Assembly (NCBI RefSeq): GCF_005889735.1
Contig: NZ_VCKY01000052.1
Span: forward strand, 1 to 51,096
Reading direction: 5' to 3'
From: Nonomuraea turkmeniaca
GTDB taxonomy: Bacteria; Actinomycetota; Actinomycetes; Streptosporangiales; Streptosporangiaceae
DNA: 51,096 nt
Shown here: in pieces, positions 8,155 to 15,443 of the stretch
Layout of the letters: each line of letters opens with the position of its first letter
Numbering within the stretch: the first letter of the stretch is position 1
Notes under the pieces: model-generated
Told to the model about the DNA's origin: nothing
What the model saw: only the letters and a program-made list of their open reading frames with translations
Database searches by the model: none
Translations under genes and position numbers: made by a program

Positions 8155-9510
8155 TCAGGCCTGTTCCTTCGCCCAGTGCTCCAGGCCGGTCGCGTCCAGG
8201 GGCAGGGCGGCGGAAAGGACCTCCGCCCCGTCGGGGGTGACGAGCAGGTCGTCCTCGATGCGCACGCCGATCCCGCGCAGCTCGGGCGGCACCGTGCGGT
8301 CGTGGGCGTGGAAGTACAGGCCCGGCTCCACGGTCAGCACCATGCCGGGCGCCATCCGCGCGCCGTGGTAGGCCTCCGGGCGGGAGCGGGCGCAGTCATG
8401 CACGTCCAGCCCCAGATGGTGGCCGATGCCGCAGACCAGGTAGCGGCGGTGGTGCTGGCCGTCGGCGGACAGCGCCTCGTCCACCGAGACCGGCAGCAGC
8501 CCCCAGTCGTGCAGGCCGTGCGCGATGACCTCCATGGCGGCGTGGTGGAAATCGGTGAACGCCCGACCCGGCGCGACCTGCGCCATCCCGGCCCGGTGCG
8601 CCCGCTCCACCAGGTCGTGCACCTGCCGCTGGGCGGGGGAGAAGGAGCCCGACACGGGGAAGGTGCGGGTGACGTCGGCGGTGTAGTGGCTGCGGACCTC
8701 GACGCCCATGTCGAGCAGCAGCAGCTCGCCGGGACGCACCGGGCCGTCGCAGCGCACCCAGTGCAGGGTGGGCGCGTGCGGCCCGGCGCCCACGATGCTC
8801 GCGTAGCCGGGGCCATTGCCGTACGTCCTGGCGTACCGGTCGAACGTGCCCTGCAGCCAGCGCTCGCCCCCGCCCGCCACGGCGGCGGGCACCTCGGCTA
8901 GCACGGCCGCGAAACCCTCGACGGTACGGTCCACGGCCTCGCGGAGCTGGGCGATCTCCCACTCGTCCTTGATCATGCGGAGTTCGGCCAGCGTCCGCCC
9001 GAGCTCCTCCGATGGCTCCTCCCATCCGGGGCCCGCCAGGAGGGCGCCGGGAGGGGGCCCGGGGAAGGCGGGCAGCGGGCGCACCTCGATCCCGAGCGCG
9101 GCCGACCACTCCTCCAGCGACGGCGACGGGCCCACCCACAACTCGCCGTACACGGCGTCGGAGAAGAAGCCCGGGTCGCCGGGGCGCGCCGGCGGCGGGA
9201 GGTACAGGGTGGCGTCGCCGTCCCGGACCACGGCCACCGCCTGCGCCGCCGCGCAGCCGGTCAGCCAGTAGAAGTCGCTGTCCACCCGGAAGTCGTAGTC
9301 GGTGTCGTTGCTGCGCACCGGCGCGCGGCCGGCCGCCACGACCACGGTGGTGCCGGGGAGCGCGGCGGCGAGGCGGGCCCGGTGGCCGGCCGCCGCCTCG
9401 GCCACTCCCGTCACCAGGTCGGGGGTGCGGGCGGGGGCGTCCCAGCCCTGGGTGATGTACTCGGTGAACGCGGGGATCTCCGACAGTTTGGGCAGTCTGC
9501 CGTCACTCAC
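8155..9510 (-). CDS. M24-family Xaa-Pro aminopeptidase
   Basis: 451 residues, normal for aminopeptidase P, which removes an N-terminal residue preceding proline. An N-terminal AMP_N domain (about 1-170) precedes the pita-bread catalytic domain. Metal ligands are visible in LLLDMGVEVRSHYTADVTRT (two Asp), GIGHHLGLDVHD (His), VEPGLYF (Glu) and GVRIEDDLLVT (Glu). GTG 9510 is supported by GGAGGAGG upstream. The gene overlaps the proline iminopeptidase stop by 8 nt. Together they would break down proline-rich peptides in the cytoplasm, which fits the remnant of a peptide importer just upstream. Confidence 0.9.
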   Translation of the reverse strand: MSDGRLPKLSEIPAFTEYITQGWDAPARTPDLVTGVAEAAAGHRARLAAALPGTTVVVAAGRAPVRSNDTDYDFRVDSDFYWLTGCAAAQAVAVVRDGDATLYLPPPARPGDPGFFSDAVYGELWVGPSPSLEEWSAALGIEVRPLPAFPGPPPGALLAGPGWEEPSEELGRTLAELRMIKDEWEIAQLREAVDRTVEGFAAVLAEVPAAVAGGGERWLQGTFDRYARTYGNGPGYASIVGAGPHAPTLHWVRCDGPVRPGELLLLDMGVEVRSHYTADVTRTFPVSGSFSPAQRQVHDLVERAHRAGMAQVAPGRAFTDFHHAAMEVIAHGLHDWGLLPVSVDEALSADGQHHRRYLVCGIGHHLGLDVHDCARSRPEAYHGARMAPGMVLTVEPGLYFHAHDRTVPPELRGIGVRIEDDLLVTPDGAEVLSAALPLDATGLEHWAKEQA

Positions 9511-10777
9511 CGGTGATTCCTCCTCCCATGTCGCGGACCAACCCGGTCAGCCGGGCGAAGACGCGGTCCTCGCCGATGCCGTCGTGTTCATACTCGTTCG
9601 TCACCCACGCCTGCGCGTTGCCGATGCGGGCAGCGGTGTCCAGTTGCAGGCCGGAGTCGACGTACATGTCGTCGAAATACACCGCCGCGGCCACCGGGAC
9701 GTCGTTGGCGGCCAGCCGGTCCAGGTCGTACAGGCGCGGCCACTCCGCCCGCTCGGCGAGCAGCTCGACGGCGGCGCGGAACGGCCGCAGCGCGCGGATC
9801 TCCTCGAACATCCAGGGATAGATCATCTCCCCGGTGAACAGCAGCGGCCTGGCGTCCTCGGCGAAGGCCGGATGCCGGGCCCGCTCCCGTTCGGCCGCCC
9901 ACGCGGTCGCTCCCGCCCCGGAACCGTAGATGCTCTCCTGCAACGCCGCGAACAGCGGGTTGTCGGCGAAGGACGTGCGCGCCAGCACCTGGTGCAGGAA
10001 CGTCTCCGGCAACCCTTCCGCTTCGTCGAGCAGCCAGTGCATGCGCTCGTAGCCCGGTTTCATGCCGAAGTCGAGTCCGAGGGACTGCAGCCGCCGCACG
10101 GTCAGGACGTCGCCGTCCGGCAGCCGTACGTCGCCGCCGGCCAGCCGGTCGGCCAGCCGCGCGGCGGTCTCGGCGTGGTGCGGGTAGCGGCGGTAGAACG
10201 CGGCGTTCTTGGCCGCCACCCGCGGATAGGTACGCCGGTAGACCTCCTCGGCGTCCGGCTCCAGCGCCGGCAGCCCGCCCGCCACGTAGCAGGCGCTCAG
10301 CCCCTCGGGCGCCGCCGACAGGTACGTCAGCGTCAGGAAGCCGCCGTAGCTCTGCCCCAGCGTCGACCAGCGCCCGCCGCCGAAGACGGCCTTCCGCAGG
10401 TGCTCGGCGTCGGCCACGATCGAGTCCGCGCGGAAGAACGCCAGGTGGCCGGCCCCTTCCTCGGGGCCGAGCGCGCTCATCACCCGCCCGTCGATGCGCG
10501 AGCTGCGGCCGGTGCCGCGCTGGTCGAGCAGGATCACCCGGTACGTCTCCAGCGCCCGCCCCAGCCACCCCGACGTGCCCACGGGCCGCGGCCCCTTGCC
10601 GCCCGGTCCGCCCTGCAGGAACAGCAGGCACGGCAGGTCCTCCCGGTCGCGGTCCGGAGCCACCAGTTCCCGGGCGAACACCGTGATGGCGGCCCCCGGG
10701 TCCGACCAGTCGAGCGGCACCTCCACCTCGTGGTCGCGCACCCGCATCCCGGGAATCGTGTAGGTCGCGGTGATCAA
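9503..10777 (-). CDS. Proline iminopeptidase (S33 alpha/beta hydrolase)
   Basis: 424-residue S33-family peptidase that cleaves N-terminal proline from peptides. It has the oxyanion motif LQGGPGG, DQRGTGRSS, and the nucleophile elbow GQSYGG. The TTG start at 10777 is chosen because it overlaps the TGA of the upstream ABC remnant (TTGA) and has GGGAGAGG just before it. It is the middle gene of a leftward set: peptide transporter remnant, iminopeptidase, aminopeptidase P. The pairing suggests the peptides once came in through the now-deleted transporter. Confidence 0.9.
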   Translation of the reverse strand: MITATYTIPGMRVRDHEVEVPLDWSDPGAAITVFARELVAPDRDREDLPCLLFLQGGPGGKGPRPVGTSGWLGRALETYRVILLDQRGTGRSSRIDGRVMSALGPEEGAGHLAFFRADSIVADAEHLRKAVFGGGRWSTLGQSYGGFLTLTYLSAAPEGLSACYVAGGLPALEPDAEEVYRRTYPRVAAKNAAFYRRYPHHAETAARLADRLAGGDVRLPDGDVLTVRRLQSLGLDFGMKPGYERMHWLLDEAEGLPETFLHQVLARTSFADNPLFAALQESIYGSGAGATAWAAERERARHPAFAEDARPLLFTGEMIYPWMFEEIRALRPFRAAVELLAERAEWPRLYDLDRLAANDVPVAAAVYFDDMYVDSGLQLDTAARIGNAQAWVTNEYEHDGIGEDRVFARLTGLVRDMGGGITGE

Positions 10778-11001
10778 GACCTCTCCCTTCTGCGGCGCTC
10801 CCACTCCGGGCTGATGCGGGAAATGGCCGCGAGCAGCGTCCTGGTGTACTCGTGGCGCGGGTCGCCGAACACCTGCTTGCCGTCGCCGAGCTCGACGATC
10901 CGCCCCTTGCTCATCACCGCCACCCGGTGCGCGATCTGGCGCACGACGGCCAGATCATGGGCCTCGCGTTGACGGCCGGCGCGCGGGGTTGAGGGCCTCA
11001 T
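10774..11001 (-). pseudogene. Deletion-fused stump of a peptide ABC transporter operon
   Basis: 75 codons. From about residue 14 the sequence is the C-terminal end of an oligopeptide ABC ATPase: HDLAVVRQIAHRVAVMSKG (the H-loop and D-loop region), then FGDPRHEYTRTLL, as in DppF/OppF. Walker A, Walker B and the signature motif are missing. The first dozen codons (MRPSTPRAG) do not match that family. They begin at an ATG with GGAAGG in front, as if the start of the operon's first gene had been joined in frame to the end of its last. The stop overlaps the iminopeptidase start, so the fusion probably still drives translation of the peptidases. Confidence 0.75.
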
Positions 11002-11104
11002 GTCACCTTCCCAGTAATGTGTGGCATTGCACTGGACCCTAGGTGTCGGGAAGGTGTGTTGCCAAGGGTCGGACACGTACTCAAACAGAACGAAACGACG
11101 AAAA

Positions 11105-11132
11105 CGGCCGTCCGGCCCCCGCCGGACGGCCG
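11105..11132 (-). terminator. Strong intrinsic terminator, leftward
   Basis: A perfect 12-bp stem CGGCCGTCCGGC / GCCGGACGGCCG with a 4-nt loop. On the minus strand it is followed by TTTT. It lies 43 nt beyond the stop of the frameshifted gene at 11176 and upstream of the ABC remnant, insulating the peptidase operon from leftward read-through. Confidence 0.75.
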
Positions 11133-11175
11133 ATGGCCGAGGCTGCCATCGTCACGCCCCGTAAGGCGCCGGCCG

Positions 11176-11400
11176 TCAGGACGCCCAGTCGATGCGCGCG
11201 CGGTCGCGCCGCTGCGGGTCCACCTTGACGGGACCGTCGCGCCGGGCGCCACCACGCCCATCGGGATGCGCGGCAGCGTCTGCCGGTGCGTGACCTGGTA
11301 CGCCGTCCCGTCCGCCATGCGGACCGCGAGCACGAAGCTCACCAGCGGCTGGCCGTTGACCGTCACTCCCGTGTCGGCCAGGTTCTCCACCCCGGCCTGC
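11176..11400 (-). pseudogene. Frameshifted fragment of a small conserved actinobacterial protein
   Basis: One frame reads ENLADTGVTVNGQPLVSFVL and continues to PMGVVAPGATVP. A second frame picks up exactly there with VKVDPQRRDRARIDWAS and a TGA at 11176-11178. The combined pattern (DTG.TVNG.P, VTHRQ..PRI..G, PGA.VPVKVDP) matches a short beta-rich conserved domain of actinobacterial membrane or secreted proteins. One C appears missing near 11231, and the N-terminal half of the protein is absent, with no start codon or ribosome site. It is either a decayed gene or, for the single-base shift, a sequencing error. Confidence 0.6.
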
Positions 11401-11510
11401 GCGGGAATCCCGGGGCGGCCGCATCTCGGATCTTCCTGGGTAGTTCTACGTGGGCGGGATTGCACGCCGCTTGATCGCCGGGTGCGCGCCGCATGCCGCG
11501 GCCGCCGGGG

Positions 11511-12251
11511 TCAGCGTTCGATGAGGGTGACCTCCAGGGAGTAGTGGGAGGCGCGGTAGACGTGCGAGCCGTGCTCGACCGCACGCCCCTGGTCGTCGTA
11601 CGTGGTGCGGATCATGGTGAGCAGCGGGGCCCCCCGGCGCTCCTCCAGGAGCCGGGCCTCCGCCTGGGTGGCCGCCCGCGCCCCGATGCGCTGGTTCGCC
11701 ACCCGCATCCGCACGCCCGCCCCGCGCAGCAACTCGTACAGGCCCCGGCCCTCGAGGCCGGCGGCGGTCAGCGGGGCGAGCCCCGGCGGCAGCCAGTTGT
11801 GCAACACGGCCAGCGGCTCCCCGGCCGCGAACCGCAGGCGCTCCACGTAGAGGATCTCGGCGCCGGCCGCCACGCCCAGGATGCCGGCGATCTCCTCCTC
11901 GGCCGGGCGCGGCTCCAGCGCCAGAACCTGCGTGGCCGGCTCCTGGCCCGCCCTGCGCAGGTCGTCGTACAGGCTCGTGAGCTCGACCGAGCGCTTGACC
12001 TGGCCGTGCACCACCTGCGTGCCGACGCCCCGCTTGCGGACCAGCAGGCCCTTGTCCACGAGATACTGGATCGCCTGCCGGATCGTCGGCCTGGACAGAC
12101 CGAGCTTGTCGGCGAGCAGGATCTCGTTGTCCAGCCGGGAGCCGGGCGCCAGGTCCCCTCGCCGGATCGCCTCGGCGATCTGCTCGGCCACTTGGAAATA
12201 CAGCGGCACGGGGCTGGACCGGTCCAGGTCGATGGCGAGGTTCGCGGTCAT
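11511..12251 (-). CDS. GntR-family regulator, HutC/UTRA type
   Basis: 246 residues: an N-terminal winged helix-turn-helix (about 10-75, LSRPTIRQAIQYLVDKGLL) and a C-terminal UTRA ligand-binding domain (about 90-240). UTRA regulators bind sugars, sugar phosphates or amino acids and usually repress a neighbouring catabolic gene. It is divergent from the inositol-monophosphatase-like gene across 91 bp containing a dyad, which suggests it controls that gene and itself. ATG 12251 is the natural start. Confidence 0.88.
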   Translation of the reverse strand: MTANLAIDLDRSSPVPLYFQVAEQIAEAIRRGDLAPGSRLDNEILLADKLGLSRPTIRQAIQYLVDKGLLVRKRGVGTQVVHGQVKRSVELTSLYDDLRRAGQEPATQVLALEPRPAEEEIAGILGVAAGAEILYVERLRFAAGEPLAVLHNWLPPGLAPLTAAGLEGRGLYELLRGAGVRMRVANQRIGARAATQAEARLLEERRGAPLLTMIRTTYDDQGRAVEHGSHVYRASHYSLEVTLIER

Positions 12252-12269
12252 GTGATCAGCTTAACCGAG

Positions 12270-12286
12270 GTCAGAATGTCCTGACA
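12270..12286. promoter_or_regulatory. Probable operator of the GntR/UTRA regulator
   Basis: The 91-bp divergent intergenic region contains GTCAG-N6-CTGAC (12270-12285), overlapping TGTC-N2-GACA (12277-12286). A dyad in the space shared by a GntR gene and a divergent enzyme gene is the expected place for the operator. The bound regulator is inferred. Confidence 0.45.
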
Positions 12287-12342
12287 AATGCTTCCGACCC
12301 GCCCGCTGCCGCCGCGACCAGGGCGGCTAGGCTGGAAACAAG

Positions 12343-13122
12343 ATGGATGCGACACAGCTGCTCGACACCGCCTCCGAGGCGGCCAGGTCCGTCGGCCCCC
12401 GGCTCCGCAAGGCGTTCCGCTCCCGCCCCGAAGTGACCACCAAACGCGACTTCCACGACCCCGTCACCGAGCACGACCGGGCCGCCGAGGAGGCCATCCG
12501 CGCGGTCATCGAGGCGCGCGTGCCCGGCAGCGCGATCGTCGGCGAGGAGGGCGGCTCGACCGGCTCCGGCGACCTCACCTGGTACGTCGACCCCATTGAC
12601 GGGACCGCCAACTTCGCGACGGGGTTGCCGTTCTTCTGCGTCTCCATCGCCGCCGCCGTGCGCGGCGAGCTGGTGGCAGGCGTCGTGTACGACCCGGTAC
12701 GCGACGACGAGTTCACCGCCACCACCGCCGGCGCCTGGTGCAACGGCACGCCGATCCGCAGCCGGGGCGCGACCGCCGACAGCGAGGCGATGCTCCTGTG
12801 CGCCTACCCCACGCCGCTCGACCTGGCCACGGAGGGTGAGGCGGCACTGCGGCGCTACGCGCGCCTGCTGGAGTCGTTCTCCGCGGTGCGGCGGCCGGGA
12901 AGCGCCGCGCTCAACCTCGCGCACGTCGCCGCCGGATGGTCGGACGCCACCTACGGCACCGGGTCCAACCCGTGGGACGTGGCGGCCGGGGCGCTGCTGG
13001 TCCGCCAGGCAGGCGGCGTGTACGTGGGCGACCCGCTGGTGAAGGGCGACTACCTGGCACACGTGGGCGGCTTCGACCTGGCCGGCTCGGCACTGGCCGA
13101 GCTGAGCGTCCGGCAGAGCTGA
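12343..13122 (+). CDS. Inositol-monophosphatase-family phosphatase
   Basis: 259 residues, a Mg2+-dependent sugar or polyol phosphate phosphatase of the SuhB/IMPase family. The metal-binding motifs are complete: IVGEEGG (Glu), YVDPIDGTANF (Asp-Pro-Ile-Asp-Gly-Thr) and the C-terminal NPWDVAAGALLVRQAGG. Substrates in this family include inositol-1-phosphate, histidinol phosphate and PAP; nothing here picks among them. It is divergent from a UTRA-type GntR gene, hinting that a phosphorylated sugar induces it. The last six codons lie within a 17-bp tandem repeat that continues past the stop. Confidence 0.88.
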   Translation: MDATQLLDTASEAARSVGPRLRKAFRSRPEVTTKRDFHDPVTEHDRAAEEAIRAVIEARVPGSAIVGEEGGSTGSGDLTWYVDPIDGTANFATGLPFFCVSIAAAVRGELVAGVVYDPVRDDEFTATTAGAWCNGTPIRSRGATADSEAMLLCAYPTPLDLATEGEAALRRYARLLESFSAVRRPGSAALNLAHVAAGWSDATYGTGSNPWDVAAGALLVRQAGGVYVGDPLVKGDYLAHVGGFDLAGSALAELSVRQS

Positions 13123-13215
13123 GCGCCCGGCAGAGCTGAGCGTGCGGCAGGGCCCATCGTCCGGCAGGGCCCATCGTCCGGCAGGGCTGGGTCCGGCAGG
13201 GCTGAGCGTGCGGCA
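13099..13215. repeat. Seven-copy 17-bp tandem repeat across a gene end
   Basis: Units begin at 13099, 13116, 13133, 13150, 13167, 13184 (15 bp) and 13199. The first unit is GAGCTGAGCGTCCGGCA. Units 2, 3 and 7 differ by one or two bases, and units 4 and 5 are identical to each other (GGGCCCATCGTCCGGCA). The array starts inside the phosphatase coding region and includes its stop codon in unit 2, then fills most of the space before the convergent HAD gene. Seventeen is not a multiple of three, so copy-number change upstream of the stop would change the protein tail. Confidence 0.85.
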
Positions 13216-13247
13216 GCGGTCCAGCCGTGGCAGGGCGGCGCTAGGCG

Positions 13248-13931
13248 CTAGCGGACCAGGCCCGGCAGGTCGGTCAGCGTCGTGATCCGGGGGAAGCCGG
13301 GCGGCGCGGGATCGACGCCGAGGCGGTCCAGCCAGACCGAGCGCATCCCGGTCGCCGCCGGCGCCGTCACGTCGTTCGCCACGTCGTCACCCACCAGCAG
13401 CACCTCCTCCGGCATCAGCCCGAGCGCGGCCGCCGCCCCGGTGTAGGCGCCGGGCGACGGCTTGAAGAAGCCACCGAGCACCTCGCCCGTCAGCACCGTC
13501 CGCAGCGGCCCGGCCAGCCCGATCGCGTGGACCTTCGCCTCCTGCATCCGCTGTCCGCCGTTGGTCAGCACGCCGAGCGCGAGCCCGGACAGCGCCGCCA
13601 CGGCGTCGGCCGCGTCCGGGTAGGCGGTCCAGCCCTGGCGGTACCGTTCGGTGAAGTCGGCGTAGGCCGCGTCCAGGTCGCCGGGCTCGGCCACCAGCAG
13701 CTCCCGGCAGAGCGCACGCAGCCGGTGGCGCCGCTGCTCCTGCAGCGAGCACTCGCCCGCCTGCCACATCGCCAGATACGGCCCCTCCAGGGAGGCCCAG
13801 AGCCCGGGCACGTCGGCCAGGCGCGGATGGCCGGGGCAGCGCGCCGACACCCAGCCGGCGATCGCGGCGTCGGCGGCGCCCCGGTGGTCGAGCAGGGTGC
13901 CGTCGAGGTCGAACAGAACGCCTTTGATCAT
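13248..13931 (-). CDS. HAD-superfamily phosphatase
   Basis: 227-residue haloacid-dehalogenase-like hydrolase. Motif I is FDLDGTLLDH, motif II LTNGG, motif III the Lys in FFKPSPGAY, and motif IV LVGDDVANDV; a helical cap follows motif I (about residues 15-90). The layout is that of small-molecule phosphatases such as phosphoglycolate phosphatase; the substrate cannot be read. It starts at ATG 13931, 21 nt downstream of the stop of the unknown gene at 13953, and may be co-transcribed with it. Confidence 0.85.
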   Translation of the reverse strand: MIKGVLFDLDGTLLDHRGAADAAIAGWVSARCPGHPRLADVPGLWASLEGPYLAMWQAGECSLQEQRRHRLRALCRELLVAEPGDLDAAYADFTERYRQGWTAYPDAADAVAALSGLALGVLTNGGQRMQEAKVHAIGLAGPLRTVLTGEVLGGFFKPSPGAYTGAAAALGLMPEEVLLVGDDVANDVTAPAATGMRSVWLDRLGVDPAPPGFPRITTLTDLPGLVR

Positions 13932-13952
13932 GACAATTTCCAGCCTACCGGG

Positions 13953-14672
13953 TCACGCCATGGCCTCCGCTGCGATGCGGGCGGCGGTCTCGCCGGGCGG
14001 ATAACCCAGCGTGAGGCCGCGTACCGACAGCGGGGCCTGCGCGAAACGGACCTCGGCGTCGTCGCTCAGGACGTAGTCCAGCGCGGGGGAGTGGTGGCGG
14101 TGCGCGTCCAGCGCCGCGGCCTCCCGCTCGGCCGGCTCCGGCGGCAGCACGTCCCGGTAGTCGGCGATCAGCGCGTCCAGGTCGAACAGGCGCGCGTACG
14201 GCTCGGCCGTCCCCGCCACCACCCGGATCAGCTCCCCGATCACCCGCGCCTGGTACACCAGCCCGGCACCACCGCACTCGGCGAGCCAGCCCAGCGCCTC
14301 CTCGGCCGGCAGCGTGAACGCCCCGTGCGGCTTGCGCCCGTACAGCAGGGCCTCGGCGATCCACCGGTCACACCACAACTCGTCCGCGTACGGCACCGGC
14401 GCGGCGGGATCAAGCGTGAGGCCCTGGGACAGCACCGGGTTCCAGGCCGACACCATGGGGCTGCTGAAACGCGGCATGCGCGGGCCGCGCCAGTGGCTGA
14501 GTGGGTAGCCGAACCAGACGGTCACGACCTCGGACTGCCGATCCGGCAGCAGGCGCTCGTAGGCGCCGTTCATGAGCTGACCGCCGTCGGGATGCCGCCA
14601 CGGGCCGGGCAGCACACCCTCGGGGATCGGTGGGGTGCGGTAGTCGGGATGCAGGATCCACGCGTCCGCCAC
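13953..14672 (-). CDS. Unrecognised cytoplasmic protein
   Basis: About 239 residues with no signal peptide or membrane helix. It is rich in aromatic and acidic residues, with a Trp-rich N-terminal third (WILHPDYRTPPIPEG, VWFGYPLSHWRGPR). I do not recognise a family. The start is uncertain: an in-frame ATG at 14759 would overlap the next regulator gene by 38 nt, so GTG 14672, preceded by AAAGGG, is preferred. It lies between the HAD phosphatase and the FCD regulator, all leftward. Confidence 0.6.
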   Translation of the reverse strand: MADAWILHPDYRTPPIPEGVLPGPWRHPDGGQLMNGAYERLLPDRQSEVVTVWFGYPLSHWRGPRMPRFSSPMVSAWNPVLSQGLTLDPAAPVPYADELWCDRWIAEALLYGRKPHGAFTLPAEEALGWLAECGGAGLVYQARVIGELIRVVAGTAEPYARLFDLDALIADYRDVLPPEPAEREAAALDAHRHHSPALDYVLSDDAEVRFAQAPLSVRGLTLGYPPGETAARIAAEAMA

Positions 14673-14721
14673 GGTCTGCGCCCTTTCGGATCGGTGCCAG
14701 ACCACCAGAGTGACACATGGG

Positions 14722-15393
14722 TCACAGGTGGGCGCGGAACTCCCCGGCCTGGCGCACATGGCCGATCATGATGCGTTCGGCTGCGTCGCCGTCGCCGGAC
14801 TCCAGCGCGGCCAGGATGCCCTCGTGGGCCTCCAGCTGGACCTTGACCTGGGCGTCGTCCAGCCAGAGCGACGCCTCGGCGGGCACCGGGAAGCTGTTGC
14901 GCACCGCCCTGGCGTGCGCCCCAAGGAACGCGGGCCCGCCGATGTCCACGATGCGCAGGTGAAAGCGCCTGCTCTGCTCGCCCAGCCCGTCGTTCCTGCC
15001 CGCCGCGGCGTCGGCAGCCATCGCGGCGTGCAGTTCGCGCAGCTCGGCCAGCTCCGGCGCGGTGATCCGGGCCGCCGCCAGGCGGGCGCCCAGGCCCTCG
15101 ACGACCGCGCGCAGGCCGTAGTACTCCGCCAGCGCCTCGTCCCCCAGGTCGACCACGGTCGCCCCGTGATGCGCCTCGTAGCTGATCAGCCGGTCCTTCT
15201 CCAGCCTGCGCAGCGCCTCGCGGACCGGCGTGACCGACACGCCGAGCCGCCTGGCCACGTGCCCGGCCCGCAACGCCGTGCCGCCGGGGATCCGCGCGCT
15301 GCGGATCTCGTCGAGCAGCACGCTGTAGACGTAGTCGGCCTTGCTCATGGGCGGACGCGGCTCGGTGCCTGGCATTTCCCCAGTGTCTCGCAT
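14722..15393 (-). CDS. GntR-family regulator, FCD type
   Basis: 223 residues: a winged helix (about 15-80, RRLGVSVTPVREALRRLEKD) and an all-helical FCD effector domain (about 90-220). FCD regulators typically sense carboxylic acids and their domain binds a metal. Divergent across 50 bp from a CoA-transferase / lyase / dicarboxylate-transporter operon, it is the obvious regulator of that operon. ATG 15393 has no clear ribosome site; in-frame ATGs at 15375 and 15348 are alternatives. Confidence 0.88.
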   Translation of the reverse strand: MRDTGEMPGTEPRPPMSKADYVYSVLLDEIRSARIPGGTALRAGHVARRLGVSVTPVREALRRLEKDRLISYEAHHGATVVDLGDEALAEYYGLRAVVEGLGARLAAARITAPELAELRELHAAMAADAAAGRNDGLGEQSRRFHLRIVDIGGPAFLGAHARAVRNSFPVPAEASLWLDDAQVKVQLEAHEGILAALESGDGDAAERIMIGHVRQAGEFRAHL

Positions 15394-15417
15394 ATCGGTT
15401 ACATCGGTTGACGTATG

Positions 15418-15434
15418 ACTTATTTCTTATAAGT
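15418..15434. promoter_or_regulatory. Probable operator of the FCD-type GntR regulator
   Basis: ACTTAT-N5-ATAAGT is a perfect dyad in the 50-bp space between the regulator and the CoA-transferase gene. It is ten bp upstream of the latter's ATG and in an unusually AT-rich patch. A direct repeat of ATCGGTT sits just to its left. Position and symmetry fit an operator overlapping a promoter. Confidence 0.5.
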
Positions 15435-15443
15435 TACATACCC

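Noticed and set aside
13099..13215. CRISPR-like array
   Set aside because: The units are contiguous 17-mers without spacers and start inside a coding region.
14673..14759. N-terminal extension of the unknown protein at 13953
   Set aside because: It would overlap the end of the GntR/FCD gene and has unlike composition; GTG 14672 has a better ribosome site.
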